Part shown: positions 1-7,186 of the stretch, in pieces | How the letters are laid out: each line of letters opens with the position of its first letter | How positions within the stretch are numbered: position 1 is the first letter of the stretch | DNA from: Bradyrhizobium arachidis | Lineage (GTDB): Bacteria > Pseudomonadota > Alphaproteobacteria > Rhizobiales > Xanthobacteraceae | Length of the DNA stretch: 64,000 nt | Reading direction: 5' to 3' | Assembly (NCBI RefSeq): GCF_015291705.1 | Contig: NZ_CP030050.1 | Coordinates: 9,673,001 to 9,737,000 of the forward strand | Translations under genes and position numbers: made by a program | The notes under the pieces: model-generated | What the model saw: the letters and a program-made list of their open reading frames with translations, nothing else | The model's database searches: none | Told to the model about the DNA's origin: nothing

Positions 1-1128
1 TTCGCGGTGCTGTTCGAGCCGGCGCCGCGGCGCGCGCTGCAAGGTCTGTTCTGGGCCGCGGGCAAGCTCGTGCTCTCGATCCTCGACGAGCTCCAGCCGC
101 GCTTCGAGATCTGCACGCCGTCCGCTGGCGGCTGGAACCGCGAGACACTTGGCGGCTTGCCGCAGATCGGCGTCGTCGACATCTGGCCGCTCGATCGCCA
201 TCCCAGCGAGAGCAATGGCGATCTGCTCGCCAATGTGCAGGATCCGCTCACGCCGCCGTCGCTGCTGCTGCTCGAACGCGGCGTCGAAAGCCCGATGGTG
301 CTGAAGCAGGCGCCGAAGACGTTCACCGCCGACGGTCTCATCGTGACCCAGCACGAGGCGATCTCGGTCGACGGCGAGCGCATTCCCTATGTGCAGACGG
401 GTCCGACGACCGACACCGGCGATGCGCCGGTCTACATGAGCGCCTATGGCGGCTTCGGGCATTCCGTGAAGCCGTACTACAACGCTTCGCTCGGCAAGCT
501 GTGGCTGGAGCGCGGCGGCACGACGGTGCAGGCGAACTTACGCGGCGGCGGCGAGTTCGGCACGCGCTGGCACGATGCCGGCCGCCTCGCCGGCAAGAAG
601 CTCTCGCATGACGATTTCGCGACCGTGGCCGCCGATCTCGTCCGCCGCGGCGTGACGAGTGCAAAGCGCATCGCCGCGCAAGGCGGATCGAACGGCGGCA
701 TCCTCATCACCAACATGCTGGTGCGCTATCCCGAGCGCTTCGGCGCGTTGTTCTGCACCATCCCGCTGATCGACATGCGCCGCTACACAAAGCTGCTCGC
801 GGGCGCGAGCTGGATCGCGGAGTATGGCGATCCCGACAAGGCGGAGGAGTGGGAGTGGCTGAAGACCTACTCCGCCTATCACAACGTCAAGGCCGGCCAA
901 TCCTATCCGCCGATCCTGATCGCCACCACGCGGCGCGACGACCGCGTCCATCCCGGCCACGCGCGCAAGATGGCGGCGAAGCTGCAGGCGATGGGCTATG
1001 AAGCCTGGTTCTACGAGCCGGCCGCCGGCGGCCACGGCTACGGCAAGGACAACAAGGAGCGCGCCGGGTTCGAGGTGATCGGCTTCCGGTTCTTGAAGGA
1101 GAAGATCGGGTGGCGGGATGAAAGCTAG
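1..1128 (+). CDS. Prolyl oligopeptidase family serine peptidase (C-terminal part, truncated by window edge)
   Basis: The reading frame is open from base 1, so the gene begins upstream of the window and only its last 375 or so codons are visible. The visible part is the alpha/beta-hydrolase peptidase domain of the S9 (prolyl oligopeptidase) family. The nucleophile serine is in GGSNGG (codon at 688), the acid is in DDRVHP (codons 937-942) and the histidine is in GGHGYG (codon 1033), all in the family order. The segment VQANLRGGGEFG before the nucleophile is also typical. It should cleave short peptides or related esters; the substrate cannot be read from sequence. An inverted-repeat element follows the stop codon. 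Confidence 0.88.
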   Translation, partial: FAVLFEPAPRRALQGLFWAAGKLVLSILDELQPRFEICTPSAGGWNRETLGGLPQIGVVDIWPLDRHPSESNGDLLANVQDPLTPPSLLLLERGVESPMVLKQAPKTFTADGLIVTQHEAISVDGERIPYVQTGPTTDTGDAPVYMSAYGGFGHSVKPYYNASLGKLWLERGGTTVQANLRGGGEFGTRWHDAGRLAGKKLSHDDFATVAADLVRRGVTSAKRIAAQGGSNGGILITNMLVRYPERFGALFCTIPLIDMRRYTKLLAGASWIAEYGDPDKAEEWEWLKTYSAYHNVKAGQSYPPILIATTRRDDRVHPGHARKMAAKLQAMGYEAWFYEPAAGGHGYGKDNKERAGFEVIGFRFLKEKIGWRDES

Positions 1129-1150
1129 CGTTGAAGCGCTGACGCCTCCC

Positions 1151-1243
1151 CATCGTCGTGGCCGGGCTTGACCCGGCCATCCACGCCTTGCCTTTGCCGC
1201 CTAAAGAACGTGGATGCCCGGGACAAGCCCGGGCATGACGACG
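1151..1243. repeat. Intergenic palindromic repeat (family D)
   Basis: This is a bipartite GC-rich inverted repeat between two convergent genes. The outer arms CGTCGTG and CATGACGACG flank two inner hairpins (GGCCGGGCTTGACCCGGCC and GCCCGGGACAAGCCCGGGC). It lies just past both stop codons and could form a strong mRNA hairpin from either strand. Only one copy of this type is seen here. Confidence 0.7.
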
Positions 1244-1250
1244 TCCCGAG

Positions 1251-1925
1251 CTAGCCTCTAGAAAACACCAGCGTCAGATTGTTCGCGGGCATCTCGATGG
1301 TGTCGACCAAGCGAAGGCCCACGGCCGTTGCGAGCTTCTCGACATCGCCGACATCACGCACGCCCCATTCGGGATTGCCTTCGCGTAAAGACGTGTCGAA
1401 CACGGCGTTGCTGAGCGCGGTGTGCTTGCCGTCGCGCTTGAAGGGGCCGTAGAGGAACAGCTTGCCGTCGGGGCGCAGGTAGCGGCCGGCGCCGGCGAAC
1501 AGGCCCTCGGCCACGCTCCATGGCGCGATATGGATGACGTTGGCGCAGAACAAGGCGGCAAGGCTGGTCGGCGCCTGCCCGCTTCGCATCTCCGGGCACC
1601 AGTCGGGATCGGTGAGATCGATCCGCAGCGGCGAGCGGATGTTTTGCAGGCCCGAATGGACCCGCCAAGCCTCGATGCTCTTCAGATGCCGCTGGTTGAG
1701 ATCACTCGGCCACCAGACGAGGTCCGGCGTCTGGCGGGCGAAATGGACCACGTGCTGGCCGGTTCCGCTGCCGACCTCGACAACGTTGCCGGTGAGACCA
1801 GCAAGATGCTGCTCCAGCGCCGCCCAGAGCGGCTCGTGATTGCGATGAAATGCCGGCGCATCGAGCCGCCCGTCCGGTTCGACCCGTCCGCCGTCCCTGC
1901 CAAATTCGACGACATAGTCAGCCAA
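1251..1925 (-). CDS. DUF938 family class I SAM-dependent methyltransferase
   Basis: A 224-residue protein with the Rossmann SAM-binding motif VVEVGSGTGQH at about residues 48-58, followed by WWPSDLN (acidic end of beta-2) and later ANVIHIAPW. The region LFLYGPFKRDGKHT is characteristic of DUF938 proteins. The family is predicted to be S-adenosylmethionine-dependent methyltransferases; the substrate is unknown. It faces away from the sox genes, with which it shares the gap 1926-2184, so the two promoters probably lie back to back. No functional link to sulfur oxidation is evident. Confidence 0.85.
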   Translation of the reverse strand: MADYVVEFGRDGGRVEPDGRLDAPAFHRNHEPLWAALEQHLAGLTGNVVEVGSGTGQHVVHFARQTPDLVWWPSDLNQRHLKSIEAWRVHSGLQNIRSPLRIDLTDPDWCPEMRSGQAPTSLAALFCANVIHIAPWSVAEGLFAGAGRYLRPDGKLFLYGPFKRDGKHTALSNAVFDTSLREGNPEWGVRDVGDVEKLATAVGLRLVDTIEMPANNLTLVFSRG

Positions 1926-2098
1926 TTGAGGTCCCCTTGAAAAACGAGAACGAGATAAAAAACAGAACGAGCGCCCAAACGCCCCGAAAACAGCGACCCG
2001 CGCCCGTTGACCTTACCCTTGGGTCCGAATCCGCCGAACAAATAATCTCTTTAGTTGCAATGCGGAAGATATTAACTCCATTTTGCCGCGTGCATAGT

Positions 2099-2111
2099 CC
2101 TGATTGTCAGG
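2099..2111. promoter_or_regulatory. Small palindrome upstream of soxX, possible operator
   Basis: A perfect 5-bp-arm palindrome, CCTGA-TTG-TCAGG, lies 74 bases upstream of the chosen soxX start. The gap 1926-2184 is the only promoter space for the sox operon and the divergent methyltransferase. Sox operons are often controlled by an ArsR-type repressor binding inverted repeats, but no such regulator is in the window, so an operator role is a guess. Confidence 0.22.
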
Positions 2112-2184
2112 CGATGCCCTTTGTGCTTTGGAACGCTATATTTTCGCGAACGAGATCATCGACATAACGCCTCGGAATGACGCC

Positions 2185-2541
2185 TTGACCGCCCTTCCCC
2201 GGACCCCCGTCCTTTACCTCCTGCTGGCGCTCGCCGCCGGCCTTGCCGCAAGCCCTGCGCGGGCGCAATCCGCTGTCGCCGAGGGCCAGAAGCTCGCCTT
2301 CGACCGCGGCAAGGGCAACTGCCTGACCTGCCATGTGATCAAGGGCGGCGACCTGCCGGGAACGATCGGCCCGGAGCTGAAGGACATCAAGTCAAAATAC
2401 CCTGATCGCAACGAGCTGGTCGCGATCATCTTCGACGAGACCAAGCGCAACCCGCAGACCATGATGCCGCCGTTCGGCCGGAATCGGATTTTGACCGAAC
2501 AGGAGATCAGCGCGATCGTTGATTTCCTGCAAACCCTGTGA
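2185..2541 (+). CDS. soxX: SoxX, monoheme cytochrome c of the thiosulfate-oxidizing complex
   Basis: SoxX pairs with SoxA in the periplasm; SoxAX oxidatively attaches thiosulfate to the SoxY cysteine. The chosen start is TTG 2185, preceded by CGGAA, because it puts a normal signal peptide (hydrophobic core, ASPARA cleavage region near residue 27) at the N-terminus; the frame is open from 2104, so a longer form is possible. Mature features are one c-type heme site CLTCH (46-50) and a likely axial methionine in MMPPFG (93-98). The length of 118 residues fits small SoxX proteins. It is the first gene of a tight sox operon; soxY starts 26 bases after its stop. Confidence 0.9.
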   Translation: MTALPRTPVLYLLLALAAGLAASPARAQSAVAEGQKLAFDRGKGNCLTCHVIKGGDLPGTIGPELKDIKSKYPDRNELVAIIFDETKRNPQTMMPPFGRNRILTEQEISAIVDFLQTL

Positions 2542-2566
2542 CCTCCGGCATCCCAGGAGATTTGAG

Positions 2567-3058
2567 ATGACCACCACCACCGGCCCTCTTCCGACGCGGC
2601 GCCTGATCCTTCAAGGCGCAGCCGGCGTCGCGCTGCTCGGCCTCGGCAATCTGCCGTTCGGCGCTACGTCGGCGCTCGCGGCGGCGAACGACAAATATCC
2701 GGAAGAGGCGTTCAAGCTGAAGAACGAAGCCGACGCGATCAAGGCGCTGTACGGCAAGACCGCCGAACTGTCCGACAAGATCAAGCTCGATGCGCCGGAG
2801 ATCGCCGAGAATGGCGGCGTGGTGCCGATCTCGGTGACGACGACGCTCGACAAGGTCACCTCGATCTCGTTCTTCGTTGCCGAGAACCCGAACGCGCTCG
2901 CGGCGTCCTACAGGATTCCCGAGGGCACGCTGCCGAGCGTTGCCAATCGCCTGAAGATGGCCAAGACCACCAACGTGACCGCGATCGTGGAAGCCGACGG
3001 CAAGCTCTACAGCGCGACCAAAGAGGTCAAGGTCACCGTCGGCGGCTGCGGCGGTTAA
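2567..3058 (+). CDS. soxY: SoxY, covalent sulfur-substrate carrier subunit
   Basis: SoxY carries sulfur intermediates on a C-terminal swinging-arm cysteine in the periplasm. The protein ends in GGCGG (159-163), the diagnostic carrier motif. The N-terminus carries a twin-arginine signal (TRRLILQ, arginines 11-12), as expected for Tat export of SoxYZ. ATG 2567 was chosen because AGGAGA lies six bases upstream; the frame is open further upstream but would overlap soxX. At 163 residues including the signal it is of normal size. soxZ follows after 15 bases and its product should be the partner. Confidence 0.95.
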   Translation: MTTTTGPLPTRRLILQGAAGVALLGLGNLPFGATSALAAANDKYPEEAFKLKNEADAIKALYGKTAELSDKIKLDAPEIAENGGVVPISVTTTLDKVTSISFFVAENPNALAASYRIPEGTLPSVANRLKMAKTTNVTAIVEADGKLYSATKEVKVTVGGCGG

Positions 3059-3073
3059 GCGAGGACAATCGAC

Positions 3074-3385
3074 ATGGCATCCAGCATTCGCGTCCGCGCC
3101 ACCGCCAACGGCGATATCACCGAGGTGCAGACACTGATCCAGCACCCCATGGACACCGGTCTCGTCAAGGACTCCAAGGGCGAGCTGATCCCTGCGCACT
3201 TCATCCAGCGGCTGAAGTTCGAATGCAACGGCAAGGACGTCTTCGTCGCCGATTGGGGCACAGCGGTCTCCAAGGACCCCTACGTCAAGTTCAGCTTCAA
3301 GGGCGCCAAGAAAGGCGACGAGCTCAAGATCTCCTGGACCGACAACAAGGGTGCGTCGGACACGACCACCGCGAAGATTTCGTGA
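3074..3385 (+). CDS. soxZ: SoxZ, sulfur carrier complex subunit
   Basis: A 103-residue protein without a signal peptide that matches SoxZ in length and in its immunoglobulin-like character (HPMDTG near the N-terminus, FIQRLKFECNGK, then VSKDPYVKFSFKGAKKGD). SoxZ forms a heterodimer with SoxY and is normally exported with it through the Tat signal of SoxY, consistent with the missing signal here. The stop codon overlaps the soxA start by one base (TGATG), implying translational coupling. Confidence 0.95.
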   Translation: MASSIRVRATANGDITEVQTLIQHPMDTGLVKDSKGELIPAHFIQRLKFECNGKDVFVADWGTAVSKDPYVKFSFKGAKKGDELKISWTDNKGASDTTTAKIS

Positions 3386-4248
3386 TGAAGGCCCGCACCT
3401 CGCTCCTGCTTGGCTCGCTCAGCGCCGCGCTGGTCGCGTTCGCGCTGACCTCGCCGCGCGTGGTCGCGGCCGACAAGGTCGATCCGGTTGCCGATGCCAA
3501 GACGTTCCAGAACTTCTTCTTTCAGAAGTTTGCGGACGTGAAGCACGAGGACTTCGTCAACGGTCCCTACTCCATGAACGCCGACATGAAGCGGCAGTGG
3601 CAGGAGAAGGAGGAATTCCCGCCTTACGAGTTCGCGCTCGATGCCGGCAAGGAGATGTTCGCGACGCCGTTCAAGAACGGCAAGACCTATGCCGACTGCT
3701 TCCCGAACGGCGGCATCGGCATCCGCCAAAACTATCCCTATTTCGACACCGGGGAAGGCAAGGTCGTCACGCTGGAGCTTGCGCTCAACCGCTGCCGCGA
3801 GGCCAATGGGGAAGCCCCCTATTCCTACGTCAAGGACGAGATGGCCTCGCTGACCGCCTACATGGCGTTCACCTCGCGCGGCAAGCCGATGGACATCAAG
3901 ATTCCCGACGATCCCCGCGCGCTCGAAGCCTTCGAGAACGGCAAGCGCTATTTCTACACCCGCCGCGGCCAGCTGAATTTCTCCTGCGCGAGCTGCCATG
4001 TGCAGAGCCCGGGCGAGCGCATCCGCGCCGAGATCCTGGCGCCCGCGCTCGGCATCCTCAACGCGATGCCGATCTACCGCTCCGAATGGAGCGGCATGGG
4101 CACGATCAGCCGCCGCTTCGTCACCTGCAACAGCCAGACCCGCGCGGTTCCCCTGGAGCCGCAGTCGGATGAATATCGCGACGTCGAGTATTTCCTCTCC
4201 TACGTCGCCAACGGCCTGCCGATTTCAGGCCCAGGGGCACGACCATGA
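3385..4248 (+). CDS. soxA: SoxA, cytochrome c subunit of the SoxAX thiosulfate cysteine transferase (single CxxCH type)
   Basis: SoxA holds the catalytic heme that links thiosulfate to SoxY. A Sec signal spans about residues 1-29. Only one heme motif is present, CASCH (201-205), and the conserved cysteine that becomes the persulfide heme ligand is Cys248 in VTCNSQ. The N-terminal half lacks a CxxCH but retains Cys105 and Cys137, which probably form a disulfide in place of the first heme, as in single-heme SoxA of the Starkeya type. The start at ATG 3385 overlaps the soxZ stop; a longer frame from 3223 is only soxZ shadow. 287 residues is normal. Confidence 0.94.
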   Translation: MKARTSLLLGSLSAALVAFALTSPRVVAADKVDPVADAKTFQNFFFQKFADVKHEDFVNGPYSMNADMKRQWQEKEEFPPYEFALDAGKEMFATPFKNGKTYADCFPNGGIGIRQNYPYFDTGEGKVVTLELALNRCREANGEAPYSYVKDEMASLTAYMAFTSRGKPMDIKIPDDPRALEAFENGKRYFYTRRGQLNFSCASCHVQSPGERIRAEILAPALGILNAMPIYRSEWSGMGTISRRFVTCNSQTRAVPLEPQSDEYRDVEYFLSYVANGLPISGPGARP

Positions 4249-4562
4249 GCGCGGCCATGAAGCTGTCACTTGCCTTGGCCATGCTACTCGCCGTGAGCCT
4301 CGCGCCATCCGCGCGCGCGGCCAATGAGGTGGACTACAAGGCGGCCTATGCTGCCGCCGAGGCCGCCTCCAAGGAGGCAGCCGGCATGCGCAACCAGTGG
4401 ACCGTGACCGTATCGGCGCTCGCCGCCGCCAAGAAGGCGGCCGATGGCGGCGATTTCGACCGCGCGGTTGCCGCCTCGAAGGAAGCCGAGGCGCTGGCGA
4501 AGGCGTCGATTGTCCAGGCGACGTCCGAAAAAGAAGCCTGGAAGGCCATGGAAATCCGCTAG
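4245..4562 (+). CDS. Small secreted SoxAX-binding protein (SoxK-like)
   Basis: A 105-residue protein whose start overlaps the soxA stop as ATGA. It has a Sec signal (hydrophobic core about 6-19, cleavage near residue 25) and a short, alanine- and lysine-rich, almost entirely helical mature chain with the tryptophans NQW and EAW. Position directly after soxA, size and composition match the small SoxAX-binding proteins (SoxK) that stimulate SoxAX in single-heme systems; the single CxxCH of SoxA here agrees. No heme motif is present. ATG 4257 (MKLSLALA) is an alternative start. Function is inferred from family resemblance and context. Confidence 0.72.
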   Translation: MSAAMKLSLALAMLLAVSLAPSARAANEVDYKAAYAAAEAASKEAAGMRNQWTVTVSALAAAKKAADGGDFDRAVAASKEAEALAKASIVQATSEKEAWKAMEIR

Positions 4563-4608
4563 AGCGCGATGCGATTAGGATCGCCATGGCGCTTGAGCTG
4601 TTTGTTTG

Positions 4609-4655
4609 AGCATGATCTTTTCGGAAAACCGCTGCGCGCTTTTCCGGATCATGCT
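4609..4655. repeat. Intergenic palindrome AGCATGATC...GATCATGCT (family F)
   Basis: A 47-base inverted repeat with arms AGCATGATCTTTTCGGAAAA and TTTTCCGGATCATGCT around a short GC-rich loop, lying 47 bases after the SoxK-like gene and 55 before soxB. Similar palindromes recur in Bradyrhizobium-type genomes (general recollection, not a search). It could be an mRNA-stabilising or attenuating hairpin separating soxB from the upstream sox genes. Confidence 0.65.
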
Positions 4656-4710
4656 TTAGACTTGAGCACGTTGAACTGTCGTAGCCGAGCATAGGCGCGG
4701 AGAATCTGGG

Positions 4711-6456
4711 ATGGCCATCCGCCGCCGCGATTTCCTGAAGAGTACAGCCGCTGTCGCCACCTCGCTCAGCCTGCCCCGGCTTGCGCGCGGCGCCGAGACC
4801 GCGAGCATTTACGACCTCGAACGGTTCGGCAATGCGCGGATCCTGCACACCACCGACACGCATGCGCAGCTCAACCCGGTCTATTTCCGCGAGCCCAGCG
4901 TCAATATCGGCATCGGCGAGATGGCGGGGCGACCACCGCATCTGGTCGGCCGCGCTTTCCTGGAGCGGTTCGGCATCCGGTCCGACAGCGCCGATGCCTA
5001 CGCCTTCACCTGCTTCGAGTTCGAGAAGTCCGCGGGCCGCTTCGGCAAGCTCGGCGGCTTTGCCCATCTGAAGACGCTGATCGACCGTTTGCGCGGCGAT
5101 GCCGGCGAGAAGCGCTCGGTGCTCGTCGACGGTGGCGATCTCTGGCAGGGCACCGGGCTTGCCAACACCATGCAGGGCCGCGACATGGTCGAGGTCGCCA
5201 ACCTGCTCGGCATCGAGGCGATGACCGGCCATTGGGAATTCACCTATGGCGAGCAGGCGCTGCGCGACAATCTCGAGCGCTTCAAGGGCGAGTTTCTGGC
5301 GCAGAACGTTTTCCTCACCGAGGAAGCCGCGTTCAACGATGCGCCCGCCTTCGACAAGGCCAGCGGGCGCGTGTTCAAGCCCTCGGTGATCAAGGAGCTC
5401 GGCAGCCATCGCGTCGCGATCATCGGCCAGGCGTTTCCCTATGTGCCGATCGCGCATCCCAAGCGCTTCACGCCCGACTGGACCTTCGGCATCCGCGAGG
5501 AAGAGCTGCAGAAACACGTCGACGGCCTGCGCAGCACCGACAAGGTCGATGCGGTCATCCTGCTCTCGCACAACGGCATGGACGTCGATCTCAAGCTCGC
5601 AAGCCGCGTCACCGGCATCGACGTCATCCTTGGCGGCCATACCCATGACGCCGTGCCGCAGCCGATTGCCGTGACCAATGCCGGCGGCACCACGCTCGTC
5701 ACCAATGCCGGCTCCAACGGGAAGTTTCTTGGCGTGCTCGATCTCGCGCTCGAGAAGGGCAAGGTCGGCGACGTCAGATATCATCTGCTGCCTGTCTATT
5801 CCGAGCTGCTCAAGCCCGATCCGGCCATGGCCGAATTGATCGGCCGGCTGCGCGCGCCGCATGTGACCGACTGGGCGGAGAAGATCGCCACCCCGGATCG
5901 CCTGCTCTATCGCCGCGACAATTTCGCCGGGCCCATGGACGAGCTGATCTGCACTGCGCTGCGCACCGAGCTCGACGCCGAGATCGCGCTGTCGCCGGGT
6001 TTCCGCTGGGGCGTCACCGCGCTGTCGGGCCAGGCGCTGACCATGGAGGATGTGCTCGCGGAGACCGCGATCAGCTATCCCGAGACCTATGTGCAGGAGA
6101 TGACCGGCGCAGAGATCAAGAACGTGCTGGAAGACATCTGCGACAACCTCTTCAACGCCGATCCCTATTACCAGCAGGGCGGCGACATGGTGCGCGCCGG
6201 CGGGCTCAGCTACACCTGCAGCCCGACGAACGCGATCGGCAGCCGCATCTCGGAGCTGAAGCTCAGTGGCGGCAAGGCGATCAATGCGAGCCACCGCTAC
6301 AAGGTCGCGGGCTGGGCCTCGGTCAACGGCCAGCAGGGCGCACCGGTGTGGGATGTCGTCGCCAAATATCTGCGCTCGGGCCGGATGCTTCAGGAACGGC
6401 TCGGCAGCGGCGTCACGCTGAAGGGCGTCGAGGGCAATCCGGGCATTGCGGGATAG
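4711..6456 (+). CDS. soxB: SoxB, dimanganese sulfate thiohydrolase
   Basis: SoxB hydrolyses sulfate from the SoxY-bound S-sulfonate in the periplasm. The 581-residue protein begins with a twin-arginine signal (RRRDFLK, 4-10) and has the metallophosphoesterase/5'-nucleotidase fold. Metal-site motifs are present in order: DTHAQLNP (Asp49, His51), GDLWQG (Asp143), GHWEF (His174), HNG (His287) and GGHTHD (His310, His312). The C-terminal 5'-nucleotidase-like domain covers about 390-550. Length and motifs are full for the family. It is separated from the upstream sox genes by a palindrome and followed after two bases by the DsrE-like gene. Confidence 0.96.
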   Translation: MAIRRRDFLKSTAAVATSLSLPRLARGAETASIYDLERFGNARILHTTDTHAQLNPVYFREPSVNIGIGEMAGRPPHLVGRAFLERFGIRSDSADAYAFTCFEFEKSAGRFGKLGGFAHLKTLIDRLRGDAGEKRSVLVDGGDLWQGTGLANTMQGRDMVEVANLLGIEAMTGHWEFTYGEQALRDNLERFKGEFLAQNVFLTEEAAFNDAPAFDKASGRVFKPSVIKELGSHRVAIIGQAFPYVPIAHPKRFTPDWTFGIREEELQKHVDGLRSTDKVDAVILLSHNGMDVDLKLASRVTGIDVILGGHTHDAVPQPIAVTNAGGTTLVTNAGSNGKFLGVLDLALEKGKVGDVRYHLLPVYSELLKPDPAMAELIGRLRAPHVTDWAEKIATPDRLLYRRDNFAGPMDELICTALRTELDAEIALSPGFRWGVTALSGQALTMEDVLAETAISYPETYVQEMTGAEIKNVLEDICDNLFNADPYYQQGGDMVRAGGLSYTCSPTNAIGSRISELKLSGGKAINASHRYKVAGWASVNGQQGAPVWDVVAKYLRSGRMLQERLGSGVTLKGVEGNPGIAG

Positions 6457-6458
6457 GG

Positions 6459-6911
6459 ATGATGCGGTCGCAAATTCTTCGCGTGCTGATGCTGCTCGCC
6501 TGGATGACGATGCCGCAGGCTTTTGCCCAGCAGGTGCCGCTCCAGGACAAGCCGTTCGCCGAGCACAAGATCGTGCTCCAGCTCTCCGACGGCGATGCGA
6601 AGAAGCAGGCGCTGGTGCTCAGCGTAGCCAACAATCTCCTGAAAGCCTACGATCCCGACAAGGTTGCGATCGAGGTCGTCGCATTCGGTCCCGGCATCGA
6701 TCTTCTGCTGTCAGGCAGCGAGCGCCGCAAGCAGGTCGAGAGCCTGATCGCGCAGGGCGTGCGCTTCGACATCTGCCTCAACACGGTCGACACGATCGAG
6801 CGGGAGACCGGGAAGCGGCCGGAGTTCATTCCGGCGGCGACACCGGTGCAGGTCGGGGTCGGGCAGATCCTGTTCCTGGCGGAGAACGGGTACACGGTGG
6901 TGAGGCCGTAA
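6459..6911 (+). CDS. Secreted DsrE-family protein downstream of soxB
   Basis: A 150-residue protein starting two bases after the soxB stop, with the soxB end itself providing a GGATAGGG ribosome site. A Sec signal covers residues 1-23 (PQAFA end). The mature part has the DsrE/DsrF-like alpha/beta arrangement (HKIVLQLSDGD, KVAIEVVAFGPGI, VEVIA-type helices, a C-terminal VQVGVGQILFLAENGY). A single cysteine is present, Cys106 in FDICLNT. DsrE-like proteins bind or transfer sulfur through cysteine persulfides; a periplasmic version in a sox operon suggests a sulfur-binding accessory. Whether Cys106 is the functional residue is not known. Confidence 0.75.
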   Translation: MMRSQILRVLMLLAWMTMPQAFAQQVPLQDKPFAEHKIVLQLSDGDAKKQALVLSVANNLLKAYDPDKVAIEVVAFGPGIDLLLSGSERRKQVESLIAQGVRFDICLNTVDTIERETGKRPEFIPAATPVQVGVGQILFLAENGYTVVRP

Positions 6912-6953
6912 GCCCGTCCGGAGTTTGGGGCGGCGCCGCCTCGCCACACCCGG

Positions 6954-7056
6954 TGTCATTCCCCGCGAAGGCGGGGAATCCAGTACGCCGCGGCCCCTCC
7001 GTATTTCACGAACGTCTGTGGAATACTGGATCGCCCGGTCAAGCCGGGCGATGACA
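6954..7056. repeat. Intergenic palindromic repeat (family E)
   Basis: A bipartite inverted repeat: outer arms TGTCATT and ATGACA, inner CCCCGCGAAGGCGGGG and GCCCGGTCAAGCCGGGC hairpins, and matching AATCCAGTA/TACTGGAT segments. It fills the gap between the DsrE-like gene and the persulfide dioxygenase gene and may mark the end of the sox transcript. Confidence 0.7.
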
Positions 7057-7186
7057 GCGGTGGGTAGGGCGGCCCCTCGCAGAATAAAAATCTTCCAAAT
7101 TTTACCGTCTACACAGTGAATTGCTTCTCTTTCTGCCCCGCCCCGTAGTAGAATCCTCGAAATCAGTTCCACACCGGGGCCTGCCC

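Noticed and set aside
4225..6294. A 689-codon open frame on the minus strand opposite soxB
   Set aside because: It is antisense to soxB, has low-complexity Arg/Ala/His composition and no domain. High GC leaves the antisense frame open.
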